Positions 27,702 to 35,767 of a DNA stretch of 64,000 bases are shown in pieces. The stretch covers positions 62,001 to 126,000 of the forward strand of contig JAKPHK010000063.1 of the NCBI GenBank assembly GCA_029550345.1, written 5' to 3'. Each line of letters begins with the position of its first letter. The first letter of the stretch is position 1. The position numbers and the translations under genes are program-made. Below the pieces are notes generated by a model, which ran no database searches, was not told the origin of the DNA, and saw nothing but the letters and a program-made list of their open reading frames with translations. This DNA is from Pseudomonadota bacterium. Lineage in GTDB: Bacteria > Pseudomonadota > Alphaproteobacteria > Sphingomonadales > Sphingomonadaceae.

Positions 27702-27869
27702 GTATTGCACGACTGGTCGCGCTGACCAGTCGCCCCGCCGCCATCCGCCCTTGCCATGCGATGAGCCGCGCTGCGGATTCACCCCATTTTAACCACGCAA
27801 ACCTGACAGTCAGCTTGCTTGGGGGCCCAACCCGACCTTGACCAGGTCACTGTCACGAAGGGCCTAGAA

Positions 27870-28193
27870 ATGATTGAATATCACAACTCCCGTCCGCTGC
27901 GCATCATCGGGCCGATGCGTGAAGTGCTGACGCGCGACAACCTGCCGCCGCGCACCACCACGCGCTGGGTCGCCAGCCGCAAGGCGCAGGTGGTTGCCGC
28001 TGTTGAAAGCGGGTTGATCACGATCGAGGAAGCCATGGCGCGCTATAACCTCAGTCTTGAGGAATTTGCGTCCTGGCAGCGGGCGATGGATCGCGGCGGC
28101 GTGGCGGGCTTGCGCGTTGCGGCAGCCCAGCGTCAGCGCCATGAGCGCAGCCATCATGCCGGTTCCCGGGTGCTCGAAGCGACCCTGCATTGA
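27870..28193 (+). CDS. sciP: CtrA inhibitor SciP (DUF1153)
   Basis: SciP is an alphaproteobacterial cell-cycle protein that binds CtrA and prevents activation of CtrA promoters. This 107-residue protein has the conserved NLPPRTTTRWVASRKAQVVAAVESGLITIEEAMARYNLSLEEFASWQRAMDRGG segment, which is the whole functional domain; the tail is basic and variable. ATG at 27870 follows GAAGGG. It stands alone, 168 bp from the upstream gene, with a hairpin beyond its end. CtrA also controls GTA genes in related bacteria, so this may connect to the XRE/DUF6456 unit. Confidence 0.93.
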   Translation: MIEYHNSRPLRIIGPMREVLTRDNLPPRTTTRWVASRKAQVVAAVESGLITIEEAMARYNLSLEEFASWQRAMDRGGVAGLRVAAAQRQRHERSHHAGSRVLEATLH

Positions 28194-28206
28194 GCCGGGC
28201 CTGCTC

Positions 28207-28254
28207 CGCGCGCTGCGCCTTCCGCATCTGCCCCCCAAGCAGGAAGGCCGCGCG
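28207..28254 (+). terminator. GC-rich hairpin after sciP
   Basis: GCCTTCC (28217-28223) pairs with GGAAGGC (28242-28248), and CGCGCG outer arms extend it with a 4-nt bulge. It lies 14 bp past the sciP stop. There is no U tract, so it may be a structure-assisted rather than classical terminator. Confidence 0.5.
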
Positions 28255-28331
28255 CGGGGCTTGACCCGCCCCTGCCAAACAGCTTCACTCCGGTTGCGAT
28301 CGAAAACCAGTTCCAACCGGGAGAATCATCC

Positions 28332-29348
28332 ATGCAACGCCGCCGCTTGGGCAAAAGCGCCATTGTCGTGTCCGATATCTGCATGGGCACGATGACATTC
28401 GGCAGTCAGACCGATGAGGCGGAGGCGCTGCGAATCCTCGATCAGTGCTTCGATGCCGGGATCGATTTCTACGACACGGCCGAAGGCTATCCGGTGCCGC
28501 CCGACATCAAATGGGTTGGCCGGACAGAGGAGATCGTCGGCAAATGGCTCAAGACCAAACCGCGCGATGCGATCGTGCTGGCAACCAAGGTTTCCGGCCC
28601 CAGCCACGTCTGGTTCCGCTCACCCTGTCGCAACGGGATGACCGCGCTCGATCGCCGCAACATCACCACCGCGATCGAAGCCAGCCTTAAAAAGCTCGGC
28701 ACCGATTACGTCGATCTCTACCAGACCCACTGGCCCGACCATGAGCTTCCCTATGAGGAAACGATGGAGGTGCTCGATGAGCTGGTGCGGGCGGGCAAGG
28801 TGCGGATCACCGGCTGCTCGAACGAGACCAGCTGGGGCCTGATGAAATCGATCCAGGCGGCGCAACGGGTCGGTGCGGTCCGTTACCAGACGATCCAGAA
28901 CAATTTCAGCCTCAACAACCGCCGGTTCGAGGATGAACTGGCGCAGGTCTGCCGGATGGAAGGCGTCAGTCTGATCCCCTATTCGCCGATCGGTGGCGGG
29001 GTGCTGGCCGGCAAGTACCAGGGCGGCGCCAGGCCGGAAGGTGCGCGCTTCAGCCGCTATCTTGAGATTGGCGGGCGGCAGGCGGCCATGGCGCAGCGCT
29101 TCGTCAATGACCGGTCGCTGGCCTCAACCGAACGGTTCATGGCGCTGGCAGCAGATGCGGGGATGAGCCCGGTGACCATGGCGGTGGCCTGGTCGAAACA
29201 GCACGATTTCGTCGCCTCGACCATTGTCGGGGTCAGCACCGAGGGGCAATTGCCGGAAATCCTGGCGGCAGCTGATCTGGTGTTGCCAGACGATCTGATG
29301 AAGGCGATCGACAAGGTTTCCAAGGAGATCCGCTATCCGATGGGCTAG
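28332..29348 (+). CDS. Aldo/keto reductase
   Basis: This 338-residue NADPH-dependent oxidoreductase has the aldo/keto reductase TIM-barrel pattern. It has the Asp of FYDTAEGY with its Tyr, the Lys in LATKVSG and the His in YQTHWPD, so the catalytic tetrad is complete. The C-terminal SPIGGGVLAGKY and IVGVS segments are typical of the Tas/AKR11 type. ATG at 28332 is preceded by GGGAGAATC. It is a single gene. The substrate is unknown. Confidence 0.93.
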   Translation: MQRRRLGKSAIVVSDICMGTMTFGSQTDEAEALRILDQCFDAGIDFYDTAEGYPVPPDIKWVGRTEEIVGKWLKTKPRDAIVLATKVSGPSHVWFRSPCRNGMTALDRRNITTAIEASLKKLGTDYVDLYQTHWPDHELPYEETMEVLDELVRAGKVRITGCSNETSWGLMKSIQAAQRVGAVRYQTIQNNFSLNNRRFEDELAQVCRMEGVSLIPYSPIGGGVLAGKYQGGARPEGARFSRYLEIGGRQAAMAQRFVNDRSLASTERFMALAADAGMSPVTMAVAWSKQHDFVASTIVGVSTEGQLPEILAAADLVLPDDLMKAIDKVSKEIRYPMG

Positions 29349-29448
29349 TCCGGTTCATCGTGCGTAAGTTTCGGCTGGTCGCAAGGGGCTGTCTTGGACC
29401 GGGCAGAGCCAACAGCATGGGCGGCAATCCAGGTCGCGGGAGGTTTGA

Positions 29449-30537
29449 TTGGTTGCAATGACGGGGGTGGCCGCGCTGGCTTTGCTGGCGGCGCAGGCCG
29501 ACGGGGCGGTTCCATCGGTTGCGCCTGATCCGGTCATTGTGGTCGTTCCGGCGGAATCGGCAGATGCGCCGCCACCCGCAACGACAATCCCGGTTGCATC
29601 GCCGGACCAGCCGCAAACAGCGATCCCCGCCGCAGAGGTTCCCGCCGCTGAGGCCCAGCAAGCCCAGCCAGACCCGTCTGCGGTTGAAGGCGATGCGATT
29701 GTCGTCACGGCCAAGCCCAAGCATGATCCGCTGATGGGCGCCAATGCCGCCTCGTTCAACCTGACCCAGGACATCGATCGGGCGCTGGTCGCGCCGATCG
29801 CAATGGCTTACAAGAAGGCGCTGCCGAAGCCGGCCCGGGTCGGCCTGGGCAATTTCATCCGCAACATCAGCGCGCCGATCGTGTTCATCAACGATCTTCT
29901 GCAACTGAAACCGGGCCGCGCGTTCAAGACGCTGGCGCGCTTTACCATCAACACCACGATCGGCATCGGCGGCTTGATCGACGTGGCCAAGGACAAGCCC
30001 TTCAACCTGCCCTATCGCCACAACGGCTTTGCCAACACGCTGGGCTATTATGGCGTCGGTCCGGGGCCGTACCTCTATATCCCGTTCATCGGGCCGACGA
30101 CCCTGCGCGATATCGTTGGCGGTGCGGTTGACGGGGTGGTGATGCCCTATGGCATCGGCGCGCCGTTCAACAAGGCCTATTACACCATCCCCAACGGCGC
30201 GGTCCGTTCGCTCAACCGGCGGGTGGAGTTTGACTGCCAGTTGCAGATCATCCGCGAGTCCGGTGATCCCTATGCCGCCGAACGGGCTTACTATCTCAAG
30301 AAGCGTCAGGCCGAGATCGACGAACTCCACGGCCGTGGCACCGGGCCTGAACCCGCCGCGCAATGCGAGGAGGAGCTTACCGGCAAGGCCAAACAGGCGG
30401 TTTCCGGATCGGATCAGCCCGCCGCCGAGCCGGCGACCGCGCCGATAGCTGCGCCAACACCTGCGTCGCCCCCGGTGCCTGAGGCAGTACCGGCTCCCGC
30501 GCAGGAACCCGCCGCCGCACCGGCACCTTCCAACTAG
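29449..30537 (+). CDS. mlaA: MlaA (VacJ) family outer-membrane lipid-asymmetry protein
   Basis: MlaA extracts misplaced phospholipids from the outer membrane outer leaflet. The 362-residue protein has a long Pro/Ala-rich N-terminal region (about 20-90). The MlaA domain follows: FIRNISAPIVFINDLLQLK, FTINTTIGIGGLIDVAKD, and LGYYGVGPGPYLYIPFIGPTTLRD. A Pro/Ala-rich tail ends the protein. GGGAGG precedes TTG at 29449 at good spacing; ATG 29458 is also possible. There is a hydrophobic N-terminus but no lipobox Cys. The mlaFEDB transporter is not in the window. Confidence 0.9.
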   Translation: MVAMTGVAALALLAAQADGAVPSVAPDPVIVVVPAESADAPPPATTIPVASPDQPQTAIPAAEVPAAEAQQAQPDPSAVEGDAIVVTAKPKHDPLMGANAASFNLTQDIDRALVAPIAMAYKKALPKPARVGLGNFIRNISAPIVFINDLLQLKPGRAFKTLARFTINTTIGIGGLIDVAKDKPFNLPYRHNGFANTLGYYGVGPGPYLYIPFIGPTTLRDIVGGAVDGVVMPYGIGAPFNKAYYTIPNGAVRSLNRRVEFDCQLQIIRESGDPYAAERAYYLKKRQAEIDELHGRGTGPEPAAQCEEELTGKAKQAVSGSDQPAAEPATAPIAAPTPASPPVPEAVPAPAQEPAAAPAPSN

Positions 30538-30562
30538 GCGACTCTGCCCTTATGGAGCGCGG

Positions 30563-33001
30563 GTGACCAGCCTGCCGATCCATGCCGTTTTACCGAACCT
30601 GATCGCCGCGCTGCGCGATGGGCCTGGCGCGGTGCTGATCGCGCCGCCGGGCGCAGGCAAGACCACATCTGTGGCGACCGCGCTGCTCGATCAGCCGTGG
30701 TGCGAAGGCCAGGTTATCCTGCTGTCCCCACGCCGGGTTGCCGCGCGCGCGGCGGCGGAACGGATGGCGGAGCTACTGGGCGAAAAGCCGGGCGAAACCA
30801 TCGGCTATCTGACCCGTCTGGACAGCCGCAAAAGCGCCCGAACCCGGGTTCTGGTGATGACCGAGGCGATCTTCGTTTCCACCATCCTGGCCGATCCCGA
30901 GCTGGCCGGCACGTCGGCGGTGCTGTTCGATGAGGCGCACGAACGGCACCTCGATTCCGATCTGGGGCTGGCGCTCGCGATCGAAAGTCAGGCCGTGCTG
31001 CGGCCCGATCTGCGACTGGTGGTGATGAGCGCGACCATCGATGGCGCACGCTTTGCCGGGCTGCTGGGCGGTGCGCCGGTCATCGAGAGCGAGGGCAAGG
31101 CCTATCCGCTGACGATCAAGTGGCTGGGCGCGCGGCCCGATCTGCGGCTGGAAGAGGCGATGGCCAGCGCGGTGCTGACCGCGTGGCGGGATGAAGCGGG
31201 CGACATCCTGGCCTTTCTCCCGGGCGTAGGGGAGATAGAGCGCTTGCGTGAACGTCTGGCGGATAAACTGCCCGGCGCATTGATATTGCCGCTGCACGGC
31301 CAATGCGAACCGGCGGCGCAGCGCGCGGCAATCCGCCGCGATCCCGATGGGCGGCGGCGGATCGTTCTGGCTACAGCGATCGCCGAAACCTCGCTGACGC
31401 TCGACGGGGTATCGGTGGTCGTCGATGCCGGGCTGTCGCGGCGGGCGGAATTTGACAAGGCCGCCGGGGTAACACGCCTGGTAACCCACCGCGCCAGTCA
31501 GGCCGCTGCCGATCAGCGCGCAGGCCGCGCGGCGCGTCAGGGGCCAGGGGTGGCCTATCGGCTCTGGGAAAATGCTGCACACGCCGGACGTGCAGCATTC
31601 GACCCGCCCGAGATGCTCACCTCTGATCTCGCGCGGTTGGCGCTCAGCCTGGCGCAATGGGGGGCGGCGGACCCGACGGTCTTGCCATGGATCGATCCTC
31701 CGCCAGCCGCAGCATTGGCCGCAGCAAAGGCAACATTACAGTCACTTACCGCGCTTGATGCTGCGGGGCGGATCACGCAGCATGGCCGGGCGATGGCAAT
31801 GCTGCCAATGGCGCCGCAGCTTGCCCATATGCTGCTTTATGCTGCGCAGCATGGCGCGGCGAAAGATGCCGCATTGCTGGCGCTGGTGCTGCAGGAACGC
31901 GGGCTGGGCGGGCGCGGGGAAGACCTGGCCGCGCGGCTCGATCGCTGGCGGGGTGATCGCTCGCCCCGCGCCGACGCTTCGCGGCAACTGGCCGCAAGGT
32001 GGGAGCGCCGCGCAGTCGAACTTGCCGGGCAGAGCAACGATGAACCGCCTCCGCTCGGCATCCTTCTGGCCGAGGCCTGGCCTGACAATATCGCCCGCCG
32101 CCGCAATGCCAGCGGGGAAGTATGGCTGACCGCGGGCGGCAGGGGCTTGCGGCTCGATCCGGCCAGCCCGCTTGCCCGCGCGGAGTGGCTTGCGGTTGGC
32201 GAAGCGCAGGGTGACGCCAAAGGCGCCCGGATTACCGGCGCGATTGCGCTGGAGGAAGCCGAAGTGACGCACTGGCTTGCTCACCGTATCGAGCGGCGGC
32301 AGACCTTGCGCTGGATCGAGGGGGAAGGGCGGGTAGAGGCGCTGCTTGAGGCGCGGCTGGGTGCCATCACGCTGACCCGCGGCCCCGATCCATCACCCGA
32401 TGCACAAGCGATCCGCGCTTTTCTGGTCGCGAAGGTCCAGGCCGATGGTCTTGCCCTGCTGCCCTTGTCAAAGGCCAGCCTGGCGCTGCTGAAACGGTCA
32501 CGCTTTGCGGGCATCGCGGCACTGTCGGTTGAGGCGCTGCTGGCTGAGGCGGATGACTGGCTGGGGCCGCTGCTGGGGCGCAGGCTCGATCAGCTTGATC
32601 CGCACAAGCTCCACGAAGCACTGCGAGCGCGGCTCGACTATCCGGCGCAGCAGGCGCTGGAACGGCTTGCCCCGGCGCAGTTCACCAGCCCGGCGGGGAC
32701 CAGCCATCCGATCGACTATGACGATCCGGGCGGACCATCTGTAGAGCTGCGGGTCCAGGCGCTGTTCGGGCTGGATCGGCATCCCGGCTTTGGCCAGCCG
32801 CCGCAGCCCTTGCTGCTGAAGCTGACCGATCCCGGCGGGAAACCGGCCCAGACCACCCGCGATCTTCCCGCGTTCTGGCGCGGATCGTGGCGCGATGTGG
32901 TGAAGGATATGAAGGGTCGCTATCCCAAGCACCGCTGGCCTGACGAGCCCTGGAACGAGGCCGCCAGTCTCAAGACAAAGAACGCATTCAACCGCACTTG
33001 A
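30563..33001 (+). CDS. hrpB: ATP-dependent helicase HrpB
   Basis: HrpB is a DExH-box helicase of 812 residues; its physiological role is poorly known. Motif I is APPGAGKTT, motif II is DEAHERH, motif III MSATIDG. Motif VI lies at QRAGRAARQGPG. The C-terminal domain includes the HrpB-specific FTSPAGTSHPIDYDDPGGPSVELRVQALFGLDRHP. The start is GTG at 30563. The next gene, an NDUFS4-like protein, begins 32 bp downstream. No truncation is seen. Confidence 0.95.
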   Translation: MTSLPIHAVLPNLIAALRDGPGAVLIAPPGAGKTTSVATALLDQPWCEGQVILLSPRRVAARAAAERMAELLGEKPGETIGYLTRLDSRKSARTRVLVMTEAIFVSTILADPELAGTSAVLFDEAHERHLDSDLGLALAIESQAVLRPDLRLVVMSATIDGARFAGLLGGAPVIESEGKAYPLTIKWLGARPDLRLEEAMASAVLTAWRDEAGDILAFLPGVGEIERLRERLADKLPGALILPLHGQCEPAAQRAAIRRDPDGRRRIVLATAIAETSLTLDGVSVVVDAGLSRRAEFDKAAGVTRLVTHRASQAAADQRAGRAARQGPGVAYRLWENAAHAGRAAFDPPEMLTSDLARLALSLAQWGAADPTVLPWIDPPPAAALAAAKATLQSLTALDAAGRITQHGRAMAMLPMAPQLAHMLLYAAQHGAAKDAALLALVLQERGLGGRGEDLAARLDRWRGDRSPRADASRQLAARWERRAVELAGQSNDEPPPLGILLAEAWPDNIARRRNASGEVWLTAGGRGLRLDPASPLARAEWLAVGEAQGDAKGARITGAIALEEAEVTHWLAHRIERRQTLRWIEGEGRVEALLEARLGAITLTRGPDPSPDAQAIRAFLVAKVQADGLALLPLSKASLALLKRSRFAGIAALSVEALLAEADDWLGPLLGRRLDQLDPHKLHEALRARLDYPAQQALERLAPAQFTSPAGTSHPIDYDDPGGPSVELRVQALFGLDRHPGFGQPPQPLLLKLTDPGGKPAQTTRDLPAFWRGSWRDVVKDMKGRYPKHRWPDEPWNEAASLKTKNAFNRT

Positions 33002-33033
33002 TTTTCCCGGCGATCCGGCGCAATCGCGCAATC

Positions 33034-33312
33034 ATGCCTGCACATATCTATCAGCGCCCCAAGAACGCCATGCAGTCCGGCAAGGCCCGCACCGGTGACT
33101 GGCTCCTCGATTTCGCGCCTGCAGAGGCGAAGCAGCCCGATCCTGTGATGGGCTGGGCCGGATCGGGTGATACCCAAAGCCAGGTGACGCTGAAGTTCGG
33201 CAGCCTGGAAGAAGCGCAGGCCTATGCCGCGCGCTATGGGATTGAGGCGGAAGTGCACACCGCGCCGCCGCGCACGCTCAAAATTCAGGCCTACGCCGAC
33301 AATTTCCGCTGA
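33034..33312 (+). CDS. NDUFS4-like complex I accessory subunit
   Basis: This 92-residue protein matches the ETC complex I subunit family (NDUFS4 in mitochondria). It starts MPAHIYQRPKNAMQSGKARTGDWLLDF and has the core MGWAGSGDTQSQVTLKFGSLEEAQAYAARYGIEAEVH. It is thought to help assemble or stabilise NADH dehydrogenase at the inner membrane. ATG at 33034 is chosen by homology; a longer frame overlapping hrpB is not supported. The nuo operon is not in the window. Confidence 0.92.
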   Translation: MPAHIYQRPKNAMQSGKARTGDWLLDFAPAEAKQPDPVMGWAGSGDTQSQVTLKFGSLEEAQAYAARYGIEAEVHTAPPRTLKIQAYADNFR

Positions 33313-33321
33313 ATATCTGGA

Positions 33322-33397
33322 AGCGGGCCCGCCGAATACCTGGGTCGCGCTGTGAGGCAACAGCGAACCCGCTCCCTTGGCCATCCATGCCGGATGG
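33322..33397 (+). ncRNA. Candidate structured RNA (unidentified)
   Basis: This is part of a 320-bp non-coding stretch between the NDUFS4-like gene and dnaX. AGCGGG (33322-33327) pairs with CCCGCT (33368-33373), enclosing the hairpin CGCTGT-GAGGCA-ACAGCG (33348-33365) and a possible CCC/GGG stem. A further hairpin CCATCC/GGATGG follows near 33381-33397. I do not recognise the family. It could be a small RNA or a 3' UTR/processing structure. Confidence 0.4.
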
Positions 33398-33498
33398 ACC
33401 GATAGACTGCCCCCATCGAGCAAGTCACCCGGCGCTCTTAGCCCGCCGAATCGCAGATGGACTTGCGCAAACGCGACAGCGCCGCCATATGCGCCGCC

Positions 33499-33588
33499 GG
33501 GAGTCGGTCGGACGTTTGCGCTCGCCAACCTGGTCAGGTCCGGAAGGAAGCAGCCACAACGGGTTGCGGCGGGTCGGCCGGCTCCTTT
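33499..33588 (+). ncRNA. ffs: Signal recognition particle RNA, small bacterial type
   Basis: The invariant SRP apical loop GGTCAGGTCCGGAAGGAAGC lies in the middle (from 33532). The 5' end GGAGUCGGUC pairs with the 3' end GGCCGGCUCC, ten pairs including wobbles, then TTTTCT follows as terminator tail. Length is about 90 nt, consistent with short 4.5S-type RNAs. It precedes dnaX, a common arrangement in Alphaproteobacteria. The exact ends are estimated from pairing. Confidence 0.92.
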
Positions 33589-33632
33589 TCTCCCTTCGAC
33601 AAAATTGAGCCGTGGGCCTAATCTGGCGAACC

Positions 33633-35414
33633 ATGTCCGATTCCCCAGATACATACGGCGACGAAGCCGAGCCTGACGCGCCTTCCGCTGCCGAGTTGGA
33701 AGCGGCCGGGCAGGAATCGATGTTTGGCGCGCCTGAACCCCAGCCAGCGCTGACGCCCGCGCCCGCTGCACAGCCTGCGGTTCCAGCCGCTCCGGCGCAA
33801 CCCTACCGGGTGCTGGCCCGCAAGTACCGTTCGCAGACCTTTGCCGAGCTGATCGGGCAGGAAGCCATGGTGCAAACCCTGGCCAACGCGATCCGGCGTG
33901 ACCGGCTGGCTCATGCCTTTCTGATGACCGGGATTCGCGGGGTCGGGAAAACCTCCACCGCGCGGCTGATCGCAAAGGCGCTGAACTGTATCGGGCCGGA
34001 TGGGCAGGGCGGGCCGACGATCGACCCCTGCGGCCAGTGCGAGCCGTGCCAGGCGATCGCCGAAGGGCGGCACATCGACGTGATCGAGATGGACGCCGCC
34101 AGCCACACCGGCGTTGATGACGTGCGCGAGATAATCGAGGCGGTGCGCTATGCCGCCGTTTCGGCGCGCTACAAGATCTACATCATCGACGAAGTCCACA
34201 TGCTCACCCGCAATGCCTTCAACGCACTGTTGAAGACGTTGGAAGAGCCGCCGGCCCATGTGAAGTTCCTGTTCGCCACGACCGAGGTGGAAAAGCTGCC
34301 GGTGACGGTGCTTTCGCGCTGCCAGCGCTTCGATCTGCGGCGCATTCCCGCTCCGCTGCTCAAGGATCATTTTGCGATGATCTGCGGCAAGGAAGGGGTT
34401 GAGGCCGATGACGAGGCGCTGGCGATGATCGCCGCTGCCGCCGAAGGTTCGGTCCGCGATGGCCTGTCGATCCTCGATCAGGCGATTGCCCATGCCGATC
34501 TGGGCGGGGACGGGCGGGTTTCGGCCGATCAGGTCCGCGATATGCTTGGTCTGGCCGACAAGGGCGCCCAGCGCGATCTGTTCGCCGCGATGCTGGCGGG
34601 CGATGGCGGCGCGCTGCTCGATCTGATCGATCGCCAGTTCGCGTTGGGGGTAGAGCCGCTGGCGCTGCTGCGCACGGCGATGGAGCTGACCCACCGGATC
34701 ACCATTGCCCAGCTTGGCAAGGACGTGGCCGATGCGATCTCGGACGATGAGCGCCAGGCAATCGGCGATTGGGCACAGCGGCTTTCCGCCGGGCAGCTCC
34801 ACCGGCTCTGGCAGTTGCTGCTCAAGGGACATGATGAGGTTCGCGGTGCGCCCGATCCGCTGGTCGCGGCCAAGATGGCGCTACTGCGCGTGCTCCACGC
34901 CGCCGATATGCCCGATCCCGGCAGCCTGGTGAAAAAGCTGGAAGAGCTGGCAGAGCGCGCGCCGGTTGCGGCTGCTTCCGCTGCGCCCGATGCCGCTCCC
35001 GCACCGGCACCTGCCGCGCCGCAAGGGCTCGATTGGGCCGGGCTGATCGACAAGGTTGAACAGTCCGGCCAGTTCCGGCTCTCGCAGTTGATGCACGATT
35101 GGGTGCGGGTGATCTCGCTTGCCCCCGGTGAGCTGGTTTACGCGCTGGCCCCCGGCTATCCCGGCGATGCCACCGCCGAACTACGCGACGCGCTGCTGCG
35201 CGCGACCGGCGAACGCTGGACCGTGACGCGGGGCGAGGGCGATGCCGCGCCGAGCCTCAAGGAAGCGAAGGACGCGCAAAAGGACGCAGCCCGAGCCGCA
35301 GTCCTGAAAGACCCGCTGGTCGAAGCGGCACTGGCGGCCTTTCCGGGCGCTGAACTGATCGATGAAAACCCTGAAGCCCGCGTCGCGAACATGGGCCGGA
35401 ACTGGAGAAACTGA
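33633..35414 (+). CDS. dnaX: DNA polymerase III subunits tau/gamma
   Basis: DnaX is the clamp-loader ATPase and links replisome parts. From ATG at 33633 it has 593 residues. An N-terminal acidic/Pro-rich extension of about 55 residues precedes YRVLARKYRSQTFAELIGQEAM. Walker A is GIRGVGKTSTARL, the zinc site is the Cys cluster LNCIGP ... DPCGQCEPCQA, and the DEAD-like Walker B is IIDEVHML with SRC motif LSRCQRF. The tau C-terminal domain ends at about 590. ybaB follows 2 bp downstream. Confidence 0.96.
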   Translation: MSDSPDTYGDEAEPDAPSAAELEAAGQESMFGAPEPQPALTPAPAAQPAVPAAPAQPYRVLARKYRSQTFAELIGQEAMVQTLANAIRRDRLAHAFLMTGIRGVGKTSTARLIAKALNCIGPDGQGGPTIDPCGQCEPCQAIAEGRHIDVIEMDAASHTGVDDVREIIEAVRYAAVSARYKIYIIDEVHMLTRNAFNALLKTLEEPPAHVKFLFATTEVEKLPVTVLSRCQRFDLRRIPAPLLKDHFAMICGKEGVEADDEALAMIAAAAEGSVRDGLSILDQAIAHADLGGDGRVSADQVRDMLGLADKGAQRDLFAAMLAGDGGALLDLIDRQFALGVEPLALLRTAMELTHRITIAQLGKDVADAISDDERQAIGDWAQRLSAGQLHRLWQLLLKGHDEVRGAPDPLVAAKMALLRVLHAADMPDPGSLVKKLEELAERAPVAAASAAPDAAPAPAPAAPQGLDWAGLIDKVEQSGQFRLSQLMHDWVRVISLAPGELVYALAPGYPGDATAELRDALLRATGERWTVTRGEGDAAPSLKEAKDAQKDAARAAVLKDPLVEAALAAFPGAELIDENPEARVANMGRNWRN

Positions 35415-35416
35415 CC

Positions 35417-35755
35417 ATGAAATCGATGGAAGAGATGCTCAAGGCCGCGCAGCAAGCCGCCGAGACCATCCAGAAGCAGATGACCGAAATGCAGGGCAAG
35501 CTCGACGATATGGAGGTCGAAGGGCTGGCCGGCGGCGGGCTGGTCAAGATCCGTTGCAGCGCCAAGGGCCGGGTGATCGGCGTTGCCATCGATGACAGCC
35601 TGATCCAGCCGAGTGAGAAAGGCATCCTCGAAGACCTGATCGCCGCCGCCTTCAACGACGCCCGCGCCAAGGCCGATCAGGTCAGCGGTGAGGAAATGGC
35701 CCGTATGCAAAGCGGCATGGGCCTGCCCCCGGGGTTCAAGCTGCCGGGGATGTGA
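35417..35755 (+). CDS. ybaB: YbaB/EbfC family nucleoid-associated protein
   Basis: This 112-residue DNA-binding protein matches the YbaB/EbfC family. It starts MKSMEEMLKAAQQAAETIQKQMTEMQGKLDDMEVEGLAGGGLVKIRCSAKGRVIGVAIDDSL and ends with the characteristic MPPGFKLPGM-like tail (GLPPGFKLPGM). It forms a nucleoid-binding dimer. The dnaX-ybaB-recR order is typical, but here recR does not follow: a convergent amidohydrolase gene does. The start is 2 bp after the dnaX stop, implying coupling. Confidence 0.95.
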   Translation: MKSMEEMLKAAQQAAETIQKQMTEMQGKLDDMEVEGLAGGGLVKIRCSAKGRVIGVAIDDSLIQPSEKGILEDLIAAAFNDARAKADQVSGEEMARMQSGMGLPPGFKLPGM

Positions 35756-35767
35756 CGCGGGGAGGCG

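Noticed and set aside
34925..34945. GTGAAAAAGCTG in dnaX as a programmed frameshift site for gamma
   Set aside because: It lies near the place where E. coli makes gamma, but the slippery heptamer is not canonical (G-AAA-AAG) and the minus-one frame does not stop soon. I found no clear stimulatory stem.
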